Below are positions 43,092 to 51,255 of a DNA stretch of 64,000 nt, piece after piece; position 1 is the first letter of the stretch; every line of letters begins with the position of its first letter. This stretch comes from Agromyces albus (GTDB lineage Bacteria > Actinomycetota > Actinomycetes > Actinomycetales > Microbacteriaceae). Both the position numbers and the translations under genes were made by a program. The notes below the pieces were generated by a model that made no database searches, had not been told where the DNA came from, and was given only the letters and a program-made list of their open reading frames with translations. Location: assembly GCF_004134825.1 (NCBI RefSeq), contig NZ_SDPN01000006.1:62001-126000 (forward strand), read 5' to 3'.

Positions 43092-43718
43092 ATGTCAACG
43101 GTGCAGGTGGGGATGAAGAGTGGGGACACAGGGGGCGTCTCCACCGGACCGGTGGCAGTAGGGGGCGATGGCCTCAGGGTTGCAACCCTGAGGCCGCGTC
43201 GCACTCTCGGTTGGAGCATTGGCCTTCCGGTCGTCATGCTCTTCCTGCCGCTGCTGACCGTGCTGCTCTGGGTCCTCGATCCGCTCGGCGAGTGGCCGTT
43301 CGTCGCCGTGTCGGCGGTGGTTGTCGCGCTCCTCTTCGTGACGGCCTGGCTCGCGTATCGCCGCACGAAGGCCTCGCTCAGCCGGCATGGAATCGTGGAG
43401 CGCGGCTTCTTCGGTTTCATGTCCGTGGTCGCTGCTCGCGACATCACCGGGGTGGTCCGTGTGCAGCTCTACCGGTTGAACAGCCTCGACACGACCGAGC
43501 AACTGTTCGTGGTGTGCCGCGATGGCCACTGTTCCTTCCGCATGCGCGGCCGATTCTGGGACGAGCGCGCGATGTCGCGCGTGGCTCCCATCCTCGGGGT
43601 CGATGAGACGAGGCGCGACGAGCCCGTGACGCTCGCCGAACTGCGCCAGTCCGACCCCCAGTTGCTCTACTGGTTCGAGCGCCGCTCGCTCTCCCGCAAG
43701 CCGGTCACGCTGACCTAG
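43092..43718 (+). CDS. Two-helix membrane protein of unknown function
   Basis: The 208-residue protein has a short N-terminal cytoplasmic part and two helices (WSIGLPVVMLFLPLLTVLLWVL and FVAVSAVVVALLFVTAWLAY). A ~120-residue soluble part follows (HGIVERGFFGFMSVVAARDITGVVRVQLY...) that looks like a PH-like domain. I do not recognise a specific family. ATG 43092 or 43113 may be the start. It overlaps the convergent GNAT gene by 4 bp. Confidence 0.8.
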   Translation: MSTVQVGMKSGDTGGVSTGPVAVGGDGLRVATLRPRRTLGWSIGLPVVMLFLPLLTVLLWVLDPLGEWPFVAVSAVVVALLFVTAWLAYRRTKASLSRHGIVERGFFGFMSVVAARDITGVVRVQLYRLNSLDTTEQLFVVCRDGHCSFRMRGRFWDERAMSRVAPILGVDETRRDEPVTLAELRQSDPQLLYWFERRSLSRKPVTLT

Positions 43719-44377
43719 CGCGTGTCGATGCCGAGCAGCGGCGCCTCGGGGCGGCTCGAGGGCAGCTCATGGAACCCGAGCCGGTCGTAGAACGCTCGAG
43801 CGTCGGTGTTCGCGGCATCCAATCCGAGGTGCACGGCCGGAACCCCGCGGCTCGCGAGCGCCGCACGGAACACGTCGATGAGCTTGCGACCGAACCCCTG
43901 CCCCTGCAGTTCGGGCAACAGGTCGATGTGCAGGTGCGCCGGGTACTCGTCGAGCTCGGCGATGAGCATGCGATCGGGTTCGACCCCTGCTTGGATGAGC
44001 GCTTCCTCGGAGAACTTCGGGTCGTGCCCGGTGGGCGGGCCCGGCGCCGGATGCCGCTTCCGGAACTCCGGCCCCCACTCGCGCCGCCACCACTCGACGA
44101 AGGCCGCCGTGTCGGCGACGCCGAGCACGTAGCCGAGCACGCGGTGCCCGTCGCTCACGACGAACGTGAGCTCGGGCGCGTACTCCACGTACGGCAGCGC
44201 GAAGACCTCGGGCATGAGCGTGTCGTCGGAGTACACGCCGGTCGCGTCGCCGCCGCCCGCCGCGGTGCGCAGGCACACCTCGGCGATGCCGTGCCGGTCG
44301 GCGGGCTGGTAGCGGCGGATCAGCGGATGCGGCGCGCCCACGGCCCTCGCCGGAGCATCCGATCGCTCGGCGCTCAC
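43715..44377 (-). CDS. GNAT family acetyltransferase
   Basis: The 220-residue protein has the GNAT fold: LIRRYQPADRHGIAEVCLRT, TFVVSDGHRVLGYVLGVAD, the acetyl-CoA loop LLPELQGQGFGRKLIDVFRAAL and GLDAANTDARAFYDRLGFHE. The insert between strands (WWRREWGPEFRKRHPAPGPP...) is typical of a subgroup in Actinobacteria near eukaryotic-like O-GlcNAcase acetyltransferase domains. The substrate is unknown. It overlaps the end of the HerA-like gene by 4 bp and is coupled to it. Confidence 0.9.
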   Translation of the reverse strand: MSAERSDAPARAVGAPHPLIRRYQPADRHGIAEVCLRTAAGGGDATGVYSDDTLMPEVFALPYVEYAPELTFVVSDGHRVLGYVLGVADTAAFVEWWRREWGPEFRKRHPAPGPPTGHDPKFSEEALIQAGVEPDRMLIAELDEYPAHLHIDLLPELQGQGFGRKLIDVFRAALASRGVPAVHLGLDAANTDARAFYDRLGFHELPSSRPEAPLLGIDTR

Positions 44378-46302
44378 TTGCGCCGCCTCGTGCCGAAGAT
44401 GCCCTCGACGACGGTCGTCAGCACATCGCGGGCCGCCTTGGAGCCGAGCACCTGCTCGAGCGTCGACTTCGAGCCGCCCGTCGAACGCGACCGCGAACGC
44501 GAGCCCGACCCCGACGAACGGGACGTGCCCGACGTGCGTTTCATCAGCCGGTCGTACTCGGCTTGCGCGGCCTTGCGCTCCTTCTCCTGCTGCTGCTCGA
44601 TTGCCGCCTGCTGCTTGGCGAACTCGGCATCGGCCTTCGCCTTCGCGGTCGCGTCGTCCGCCGCCTTCGCGGCCGCCGCCGCCGCGTTCATCTTCGCCGT
44701 GAGGATCTCACCCGCGCTCTCGCGGTCGAGTGACGTGCCGTACTTCGGGAGCAGCGGCGACGCGCCGATGAGGGCGTCGATCGCGGCATCCGTCGACGGG
44801 CTCATGAGCGCTTGCGGAGCACGAAGACGGGTCCAGGCGACGGGGCTCGGTGCGCCCTTCTCGTTCATGACGGTGACGATCGCCTCGCCGGTGCCGAGGG
44901 TCGTGAGCACTTCCTCGAGGTCGTAGCCCGACCTCGGATAGGTCGACACCGTCGCCCGCAGCGCCTTCGCGTCATCGGGAGTGAACGCCCGCAACTGATG
45001 CTGCACGCGCGAGCCGAGCTGGGCGAGCACGTCGGCGGGCACGTCCTTGGGTGTCTGCGTGACGAAGAAGATGCCGACGCCCTTCGAACGGATGAGTCGC
45101 ACGGTCTGCACGACTTGCGCGAGGAAGTCCTTCGAGGCGCCCGTGAAGAGCAGGTGCGCCTCGTCGAAGAAGAACACGAGCTTCGGCTGGTCGAGGTCGC
45201 CGACCTCGGGCAGGTCGTTGAAGAGGTCGGCGAGCAGCCACATGAGGAACGTCGAGTAGAGCGCCGGCCGATCGGCGACGCCCGGCACCTCGAGCAGGCT
45301 CACGATGCCGCGACCATCGGACGCCACGCGCAGGAACTCGGCCGTATCGATCTCGGGCTCGCCGAAGAAGACGTCGGCCCCAGCTTCGGCGAACGTGACG
45401 AGCTCGCGCAGGATGACGCCGACCGTCGCCCTGCTGAGGCCGCCGAGGCCCTCGAGCTCGCCCTTCCCCTCGTCGCTGACGAGGTACTGCAGCACCGCGC
45501 GCAGGTCGGCGAGGTCGAGCAGGGCGAGGCCTGCGTTCTCGGCGTAGTGGAAGACGAGGCCGAGACTCGACTCCTGCGTGTCGTTGAGGCCGAGCACCTT
45601 GCTGAGCAGGAGCGGTCCGAACCCGGCCACTGTGGCCCTGATCGGCACGCCCTTGCCGATGCCGCCCAGCGAGAAGAACTCGACCGGGAAGGATGCCGCG
45701 GTCCACGCCTGCCCGATGCCCTCGGTGCGCTGCAGGAGCTTCTCGTTGGCCTCCCCCGGCGTCGCGATGCCCGAGAGGTCGCCCTTGATGTCGGCGGCGA
45801 ATACGGCGACACCGGCGGCGGCGAGCTGCTCGGCGAGCACCTGGAGCGTGCGCGTCTTGCCCGTGCCGGTGGCGCCCGCGACGAGTCCGTGCCGGTTCGT
45901 CATCGCGAGCGGGATGCGCACCGGGACATCCGGCATCGCCTCGCCGTTCACGAGAGCGCCCATCTCGAGGGCGGCGCCCTCGAACGCGTAGCCGCTCCTG
46001 ATCGCCGCGACCTGGTCGGCGCCGAGCGGGCCGGCGGATGCCGGTGGTCGAGTAGCCCGCGAAGCCGGCGTATCGAAACCACCCTCCGGTGGTTGAGTAG
46101 CCCGCGAAGCAGGCGTATCGAAACCACCACCGGCATCCGCGGCATCCGTCGCTTGCTGCTGCGCTTCGAGCGCAGCGCGCGCGAGTTCCGCGGCCTCCTC
46201 GGCCTTCTTGATGGCCTCCTGCGCCTGCACCTGCAGCGCTTCGGCTGCCTCGGCCGCAGCAGCGGCCGCCTCTTGAGCTCGCGTCACCGCGTCATCGGCC
46301 AT
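44374..46302 (-). CDS. HerA-like (DUF853) ATPase with repeat-derived insertion
   Basis: The 642-residue protein has an N-terminal Ala/Glu-rich coiled coil (residues 5-50), a linker, and a VirB4/HerA-type ATPase: Walker A LVAGATGTGKTRTLQVL, Walker B KLVFFFDEAHLLF and the arginine-finger region FVTQTPKDVPADVLAQLGSRVQHQL. The C-terminal DUF853 part ends in a basic Ser-rich tail. The linker contains GGFDTPASRATQPPE followed by GGFDTPASRATRPPA, both encoded by 41-bp palindromic repeats. DNA translocation is likely but its role is unknown. Confidence 0.92.
   Translation of the reverse strand: MADDAVTRAQEAAAAAAEAAEALQVQAQEAIKKAEEAAELARAALEAQQQATDAADAGGGFDTPASRATQPPEGGFDTPASRATRPPASAGPLGADQVAAIRSGYAFEGAALEMGALVNGEAMPDVPVRIPLAMTNRHGLVAGATGTGKTRTLQVLAEQLAAAGVAVFAADIKGDLSGIATPGEANEKLLQRTEGIGQAWTAASFPVEFFSLGGIGKGVPIRATVAGFGPLLLSKVLGLNDTQESSLGLVFHYAENAGLALLDLADLRAVLQYLVSDEGKGELEGLGGLSRATVGVILRELVTFAEAGADVFFGEPEIDTAEFLRVASDGRGIVSLLEVPGVADRPALYSTFLMWLLADLFNDLPEVGDLDQPKLVFFFDEAHLLFTGASKDFLAQVVQTVRLIRSKGVGIFFVTQTPKDVPADVLAQLGSRVQHQLRAFTPDDAKALRATVSTYPRSGYDLEEVLTTLGTGEAIVTVMNEKGAPSPVAWTRLRAPQALMSPSTDAAIDALIGASPLLPKYGTSLDRESAGEILTAKMNAAAAAAKAADDATAKAKADAEFAKQQAAIEQQQEKERKAAQAEYDRLMKRTSGTSRSSGSGSRSRSRSTGGSKSTLEQVLGSKAARDVLTTVVEGIFGTRRRK
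46043..46083. repeat. 41-bp palindromic repeat, copy 2 (inside the HerA-like gene)
   Basis: GGTGGTCGAGTAGCCCGCG...GGCGTATCGAAACCACC on the plus strand; read on the minus strand as G-F-D-T-P-A-S-R-A-T-R-P-P. It is 4 bp from copy 3 and nearly identical to it. In this orientation it contains no stop, so the gene stays open. Confidence 0.9.
46088..46128. repeat. 41-bp palindromic repeat, copy 3 (inside the HerA-like gene)
   Basis: GGTGGTTGAGTAGCCCGCG...GGCGTATCGAAACCACC, encoding G-F-D-T-P-A-S-R-A-T-Q-P-P on the minus strand. Same family as copies at 473-513 and 46043-46083. The ends GGTGGTT/AACCACC and core GCC-GCGAAGC-GGC are self-complementary. Confidence 0.9.
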
Positions 46303-46327
46303 GAGCCGATCCTATGCGCGTCGTCGG

Positions 46328-46843
46328 TCAGGGCGTCAGCTTGACAGGCGGACGGAAGTGCGGCCCCTGCGGTGGCTTCGGATCTTTGGATGGCACGCCG
46401 AGCCGCTTCAGTCGAACCGCCGAGTTCAGGTAGAGGTAGGCGACGATGGCGAGCTCGACGATGCCCCTCGAAGAGGCGACCATGTCGTCACCCGTGAGCG
46501 GCAACGGTGCGTAGACGCCCGTCACTTCGAGGACCAGGCTCACTGCTCCAAGCAGCGACAACACGACGAAGAGGATCCCGAGCCGCCGACTCAAGGTCGG
46601 TCGGGCGGTCATGCGCCACCACGCTCGCGGCGGCTCGACCTCTTCGCCTCTGCCACGGAAGATCCGCGCGCCGAGGAGCAGCGCACCGAAGTCGATAACG
46701 GTGATGGTGAGCAGTACGCCGATCTCCGCGAGGCCCAACGTGCGGAGAAGTACCGCGATCACAAAGCCGAGGAGGATCGCACCCACGACGTAGAGCGCCT
46801 TGAACTCCCACCGAACGATCCGGATGTCGAGAATGCGTCGCAT
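46328..46843 (-). CDS. Membrane protein of unknown function, about four helices
   Basis: The 171-residue protein starts MRRILDIRIVRWEFKALYVV and has hydrophobic segments near residues 15-35, 40-60, 85-108 and 125-143, ending in a proline-rich cytoplasmic tail (PSKDPKPPQGPHFRPPVKLTP). The 282-residue longer frame runs through the AT-rich hipBA promoter and is not used. No family recognised. Confidence 0.78.
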   Translation of the reverse strand: MRRILDIRIVRWEFKALYVVGAILLGFVIAVLLRTLGLAEIGVLLTITVIDFGALLLGARIFRGRGEEVEPPRAWWRMTARPTLSRRLGILFVVLSLLGAVSLVLEVTGVYAPLPLTGDDMVASSRGIVELAIVAYLYLNSAVRLKRLGVPSKDPKPPQGPHFRPPVKLTP

Positions 46844-46950
46844 CCGTTCCCACTCTCTCGTTCGGCCGATGACGCACAACCCTACCGCGCCGATCCAGGC
46901 ACGCCTCCGGCACGATTCTGCCGATATTCTCTGACTCGTCGAGTCTCGCA

Positions 46951-47044
46951 TTGCAAAAGCGGGCAAATCGGCAGTATACTGCCGAATTACTCGCAATAGA
47001 CCAGTTGGGATACAGAGTTGCCTTGATTTCGGCAGTATCCTGCC
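46951..47044 (+). promoter_or_regulatory. hipBA promoter with HipB operators
   Basis: TTGCAA (46951-46956) and TATACT (46975-46980) are 18 bp apart. The perfect 18-bp palindrome TCGGCAGTATACTGCCGA (46968-46985) covers the -10. A second, imperfect copy TCGGCAGTATCCTGCC (47029-47044) lies just before the gene, and a third half-site TTCTGCCGATATT is near 46916-46928. Multiple HipB sites that repress the operon are the rule in hipBA systems. The stretch is much richer in AT than its surroundings. Confidence 0.8.
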
Positions 47045-47060
47045 CATGGACGGAGGCGTC

Positions 47061-47261
47061 ATGACCGCATCCCAGGTGATCGGTGCCCGCATCCGCGCAG
47101 CGCGCGCGACGGCCGGCCTCACACAGGAGCAGCTGGCTGAGCTGTCTGGCACGTCGACGCGCACCGTTCGTGACATCGAGAAGGGAACCGGATCGGCGAG
47201 CCTTCGCGTCGTCGCGCGCGTCGCCGAGGTGCTCGGGCTCGAGTTGGTGGCCGCCGGATGA
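47061..47261 (+). CDS. hipB: HipB-like XRE-family antitoxin
   Basis: The 66-residue protein is one helix-turn-helix domain: VIGARIRAARATAGLTQEQLAELSGTSTRTVRDIEKGTGSASLRVVARVAEVLGLEL. ATG 47061 has GGAGG at good spacing; ATG 47046 is an alternative. It overlaps hipA by 4 bp. It should neutralise HipA and repress through the palindromes upstream. It lacks the long C-terminal tail of E. coli HipB. Confidence 0.9.
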   Translation: MTASQVIGARIRAARATAGLTQEQLAELSGTSTRTVRDIEKGTGSASLRVVARVAEVLGLELVAAG

Positions 47262-48469
47262 CCGTCGACCTCGAGCGCTTGCGATTCACCTCGGCGGCCG
47301 ACGTCTACAAAGCCGGCGTGCTGGCAGCGCGCATCGAACGGCGAGCCGACGGATCGACCTCGTTCCGCTACCTCGACGACTACCTGCGCGCCTCGCCTGA
47401 TCGCTCCCCCGCCGAGCCGATTGCGACGTCGCTCCCCATGACCGATCGCGAGGTCGTCTCACCCGCCGGGGCGTTGCCGCCGTTCTTCGCGGGGCTGCTT
47501 CCCGAGGGGCATCGCCTCTCCGTGTTGCGGCGCGCGGTGAAGACGAGCGCCGACGACGAGCTGAGCCTCCTGCTCGCCGTCGGCGAGGATGTTCCGGGCG
47601 ATGTACAGGTCGTCGTCGAAGGCGAGGCACCCGCCGACCCGGCGCCGCTCGCGGGCGCCGACGAGGCCGGAACGCTGGACTTCAGCGCACTCGTCGACGA
47701 AGTCGACCGCCATGCGATCCCCGGCGTGCAGCGCAAGGCGAGTGCGTCGATGATCAGCACGCCCCTCGCCACTCGTCAGGGCAGATACATCCTGAAGCTG
47801 TCACCAGCGGAGTATCCGCTTCTTGTGCAGAACGAGGCGGCGCACCTCGCCGGCGCGAAAGCGTTGAAGCTCCCCGTCGCGAAGTCAGCGCTCGTCGCCG
47901 ACCGGCACGACGTCGCCGGCTTGCTGGTCGAGCGATTCGATCGGATGCCGCTGCCCGACGGTTCGTGGCGTCGGCTCGCGCTCGAGGACGCCACGCAAGT
48001 GCTCGCCGTTCCTCCCGCCTCGAAGTACTCGGTGCCCGCCGAGCGGGTAGTGACGGCACTCGCGTCGGTCGCATCGGCACCGGTGGTCGCGAGCCGCAAC
48101 CTGTACCTCCAGTTCGTGTTCGCCTGGCTCACCGGCAACGGCGACCTGCACGCGAAGAACGTGTCCGTGATCCGCGGCGCCGGAGCGGGATGGACGGTCG
48201 CCCCGGTCTACGACGTGGCCTGCACGCTCGTCTACGGTGACACCTCGATGGCGCTGCCGATCGACGGCCGAACGACGAGACTTCGCGCGCGGCACTGGCA
48301 GGCGTTCGCCGACGCGATCGGCCTTCCCGAGCGCGCCGCACGTTCAGCCGAGGCGCTTGCACTGAACGCCGCGTCCACCGTTCGTCTCGACGCCATCGGT
48401 TTCACCGGTTCGCCGCTCAACGGCGCGGTCCGTGAACTCCGGATGCGGCGGGCCGAACTGGCCCGGTAG
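47258..48469 (+). CDS. hipA: HipA-like serine/threonine kinase toxin
   Basis: The 403-residue protein has the HipA N-subdomain (AGALPPFFAGLLPEGHRL), the P-loop/autophosphorylation region IPGVQRKASASM, the catalytic loop TGNGDLHAKNVSVI and the metal motif APVYDVACT. HipA toxins phosphorylate aminoacyl-tRNA synthetases and so trigger dormancy. All catalytic residues appear intact, so it may be active. ATGA overlap with hipB gives coupled translation. Confidence 0.92.
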   Translation: MTVDLERLRFTSAADVYKAGVLAARIERRADGSTSFRYLDDYLRASPDRSPAEPIATSLPMTDREVVSPAGALPPFFAGLLPEGHRLSVLRRAVKTSADDELSLLLAVGEDVPGDVQVVVEGEAPADPAPLAGADEAGTLDFSALVDEVDRHAIPGVQRKASASMISTPLATRQGRYILKLSPAEYPLLVQNEAAHLAGAKALKLPVAKSALVADRHDVAGLLVERFDRMPLPDGSWRRLALEDATQVLAVPPASKYSVPAERVVTALASVASAPVVASRNLYLQFVFAWLTGNGDLHAKNVSVIRGAGAGWTVAPVYDVACTLVYGDTSMALPIDGRTTRLRARHWQAFADAIGLPERAARSAEALALNAASTVRLDAIGFTGSPLNGAVRELRMRRAELAR

Positions 48470-48500
48470 CCCACCGGCATCCGTCGTCCGTCCTCCATCG

Positions 48501-48953
48501 CTACCCGAGGGGGATCGCCTCGCCCGTCTCGATCCACGACTTGAAGCTCGAGAGCACCTTCGGCCACGTCTCGGCGCTCTCCGCGTGCGACGGATGCCCC
48601 GCGCTCCATTGGTCGTTCGTGAACGTGACCTTCGTGAGCCGGTCGCCGGCCGACTCGAGCCGCCAGGTCATGCGGCTCGTGAGTTCGGCGTGGTTCTCCC
48701 GGTAGATCGGTCCCGGATGCTCGGTAAGACTCAGCGCCGCTCCGGGCTCGGCCTCGAGCACCTCGCCGTAGACGTGCACGGTCTCGTCGCCGCCCTCCCC
48801 CGGCCCGACGAACTCGTAACGTCCGCCCGGTTCGAGGTCGCCGCGCATGACCGAGCCGAACATCACCGCCCGGTTGCCCTCGTTGCCCGTGATCGCGTCC
48901 CACACGACCTGCGGGTCGGCCTTGATGTAGATCGTCATCTCGAAGTCCTGCAT
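48501..48953 (-). CDS. SRPBCC / AHSA1-like domain protein
   Basis: The 150-residue protein has the START-like fold of AHSA1 proteins: FEMTIYIKADPQVVWDAITGNEG, then GRYEFVGPGEGGDETVHVYGEVLEAEPG, and a final helix WPKVLSSFKSWIETGE. Such proteins bind small lipids or metabolites. ATG 48953 follows AGGAGG. It is divergent from an AraC regulator (95 bp), which may control it. Confidence 0.87.
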   Translation of the reverse strand: MQDFEMTIYIKADPQVVWDAITGNEGNRAVMFGSVMRGDLEPGGRYEFVGPGEGGDETVHVYGEVLEAEPGAALSLTEHPGPIYRENHAELTSRMTWRLESAGDRLTKVTFTNDQWSAGHPSHAESAETWPKVLSSFKSWIETGEAIPLG

Positions 48954-49048
48954 GTCACCCTCCTGGTTCATGACCACGACGCTACGGATGCCGCATCCGC
49001 CCGGTCTTGCACAAACGCGACATCGGTGGTGGGCGCGATACTTGCGCT

Positions 49049-49951
49049 ATGCCTGCCGCAACAGCCGACGACTACTGGCGCTCGCGCGCCGGCGTGCCGG
49101 CCGTTAATGGCGTGCTCGCTTCGCAGCCGGGGCAGCCGGGGCTCGCCCCGCTTCCGGCCGTCGCCGACCGGCAGGCCCGTGAGGGTGCCCCGGTTCGCCT
49201 CTCTCGTCTGGCCGTGGCGCCCGAGGTCGCAGAGCTCGTACGTCACGTCTGGATCCCCCGCTGGAGCCTCCCGCCCGGCGTCGTCGTCGAACAGGGCGTG
49301 CTCGAGTACCCCTCGGCGAATCTCGTGATCGAAGCGGGCGGCGCAGCACTCCACGGCCCAGAGCTCGGCCGCGGGCACCGTCGCCTCGAGGGCACCGGAT
49401 GGGCGTTCGGCGCGCTCCTGCAGCCGGGCGTCGCGCGGCTGCTCGTGACCGGCCCGATGCGAGCGCCCATCGGCGGTTCGGTCGCGATCGAAGAGCTTCG
49501 AGCCACGGATGCCGCGGCGCTCGTCGACGCGATCCGCACGTCGGTCGTAGCCGGCGACGACGAGGCCGCCCGCTCGGCGTTCGAATCGTGGATGCTCGCG
49601 CAGCACCTCGTGCTCGACGACGACTCGCGGCTCGTGCGCCGCGTGGTCGAGCTCGCCGAGACCGATCGCACGATCCTGCGGGCCGAAGACCTCGCCAGTG
49701 CCAGCGGACTCGGCCTCCGGTCGCTGCAGCGCCTCGTGCGCGAGCAGCTCGGGCTCACGCCGAAGTGGCTCATCCGCCGCTACCGGATGCAGGAGGCCGC
49801 GGCGGCGCTCGCGGCCCCCGACGCCCTAGCGCTCGCCGATCTCGCCGCGTCACTCGGATTCGTCGACCAGGCGCACCTCACCCGCGAGTTCCGCGCCGTG
49901 ATCGGCGAGACACCGCGGCGCTACGCCGAGGCCGCCACGGCGGCGCGCTGA
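49049..49951 (+). CDS. AraC-family transcriptional regulator
   Basis: The 300-residue protein has an N-terminal sensor part and a C-terminal pair of HTH motifs (ILRAEDLASASGLGLRSLQRLVREQLGLTPKWLIRRYRMQEAAAAL and LADLAASLGFVDQAHLTREFRAVIGETPRRY). GATACT at 49037-49042 puts a transcription start at the ATG, so the mRNA may be leaderless. It is divergent from the AHSA1-like gene. Confidence 0.9.
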   Translation: MPAATADDYWRSRAGVPAVNGVLASQPGQPGLAPLPAVADRQAREGAPVRLSRLAVAPEVAELVRHVWIPRWSLPPGVVVEQGVLEYPSANLVIEAGGAALHGPELGRGHRRLEGTGWAFGALLQPGVARLLVTGPMRAPIGGSVAIEELRATDAAALVDAIRTSVVAGDDEAARSAFESWMLAQHLVLDDDSRLVRRVVELAETDRTILRAEDLASASGLGLRSLQRLVREQLGLTPKWLIRRYRMQEAAAALAAPDALALADLAASLGFVDQAHLTREFRAVIGETPRRYAEAATAAR

Positions 49952-50029
49952 GACGATCCGGCTCCCGTCCCAGCGCCCGCCGCGGAGAAGGGCCTCCCCT
50001 TTCCGCGCACCCCGCCATAGAGTGAAAGC

Positions 50030-51253
50030 GTGAGCCCGAAGACGAGCGCGGCCGAGGTGCTGGAGATCGGCGGCCGCGAGGTGCGCATCTCGAGCCCCGA
50101 GAAGATCGTGTTCCCCGAGGTGGGGCTCACCAAACTCGACCTCGTGAGCTACTACCTCGCGGTGGCTGACGGGGCGCTTCGCGGGGTCGCCGGCCGGCCG
50201 ATGGTGCTCAAGCGCTTCGTCAAGGGCATCGACCAGGAGGCGTTCTTCCAGAAGCGTGCTCCCGAGAAGCGGCCCGAGTGGATCGAGACGGCGACCCTCC
50301 ACTACGCCTCGGGCAACTCGGCCGAAGAGGTCGTCGTGAACGACGCCGCGGCGCTCGCGTGGGTGGTGAACCTCGGATGCATCGACCTCAACCCGCACCC
50401 GGTGCGTGCCGGCGACCTCGATCATCCCGACGAGCTGCGCGTCGACCTCGACCCCATGCCGGGCGTCGAGTGGGCCCAGATCGTCGACGTCGCGCTCATC
50501 GCCCGGGAGGTGCTCGCCGACCACGGCCTGATCGGCTGGCCGAAGACGTCGGGCTCCCGCGGCATGCACATCTACGCCCGCATCGAGCCGCGCTGGAGCT
50601 ATCACGACGTTCGGCTCGCCGCCGAGACCATCGCCCGCGAGATCGAGAATCGCGCCCCCGGCCTCGCGAGCGCGAGGTGGTGGAAGGAGGAGCGCGGCGA
50701 GAGCGTCTTCGTCGACTTCAACCAGAACGCGAAGGACCGCACCGTCGCGTCCGCGTACTCGGTGCGCGCGCTGCCTGACGCTCGCGTGTCCACTCCGCTC
50801 GACTGGGCCGAGGTGCGCGGCAGCCATCCCGAGCAGTTCACGGTGCCGGCGGTGCTGCGCCGGTTCGAGGAGCGCGGTGACGCGGCATCCGGGATCGACG
50901 ACGACGCCGGCAGCCTCGACGCACTGCTCCGGCTCGCAGAGGAGCTCGGGCCGGCCGAGAAGGCGCCGACGTCATCCGACGGCTCCGGACGCCGGAAGTC
51001 GACGATGCCGCTCATCGAGATCGCGCGAGCCGAGACGAAGCCCGAGGCGCTCGAAGGGCTCGAACGATGGAAGGCCAAGCACCCAGATGTCGTGCCGCTC
51101 CTGCAGCCCGCCGACGTGCTCGTCGACGGCATGCGGGGCTCGAGCTCGCTCTGGTATCGGATCCGGGTGAACCTCCAGCACGTTCCCGAGTCGAAGCGGC
51201 CGAGGCAGGAGGAGCTCGAGGTCGACTACGACCCGTGGGCCGGGAGGGCGTGA
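50030..51253 (+). CDS. LigD-type NHEJ polymerase/primase domain protein
   Basis: The 407-residue protein is an archaeo-eukaryotic primase-fold polymerase of the LigD family: ISSPEKIVFPEVGLTKLDLVSYY, the catalytic LRVDLDPMPG, GSRGMHIYARI and DFNQNAKDRTVASAYSVR. It is a stand-alone polymerase domain with no ligase or nuclease domain. A C-terminal DUF-like tail (IEIARAETKPEALEGLERWKAKHPD) follows. No ku gene is in the window. GTG 50030 is the start; the APH gene follows by 2 bp. Confidence 0.9.
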   Translation: MSPKTSAAEVLEIGGREVRISSPEKIVFPEVGLTKLDLVSYYLAVADGALRGVAGRPMVLKRFVKGIDQEAFFQKRAPEKRPEWIETATLHYASGNSAEEVVVNDAAALAWVVNLGCIDLNPHPVRAGDLDHPDELRVDLDPMPGVEWAQIVDVALIAREVLADHGLIGWPKTSGSRGMHIYARIEPRWSYHDVRLAAETIAREIENRAPGLASARWWKEERGESVFVDFNQNAKDRTVASAYSVRALPDARVSTPLDWAEVRGSHPEQFTVPAVLRRFEERGDAASGIDDDAGSLDALLRLAEELGPAEKAPTSSDGSGRRKSTMPLIEIARAETKPEALEGLERWKAKHPDVVPLLQPADVLVDGMRGSSSLWYRIRVNLQHVPESKRPRQEELEVDYDPWAGRA

Positions 51254-51255
51254 GC

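Noticed and set aside
46328-47176. 282-residue version of the membrane protein
   Set aside because: The extra 111 residues come from the hipBA control region; the hydrophobic protein begins at ATG 46843.
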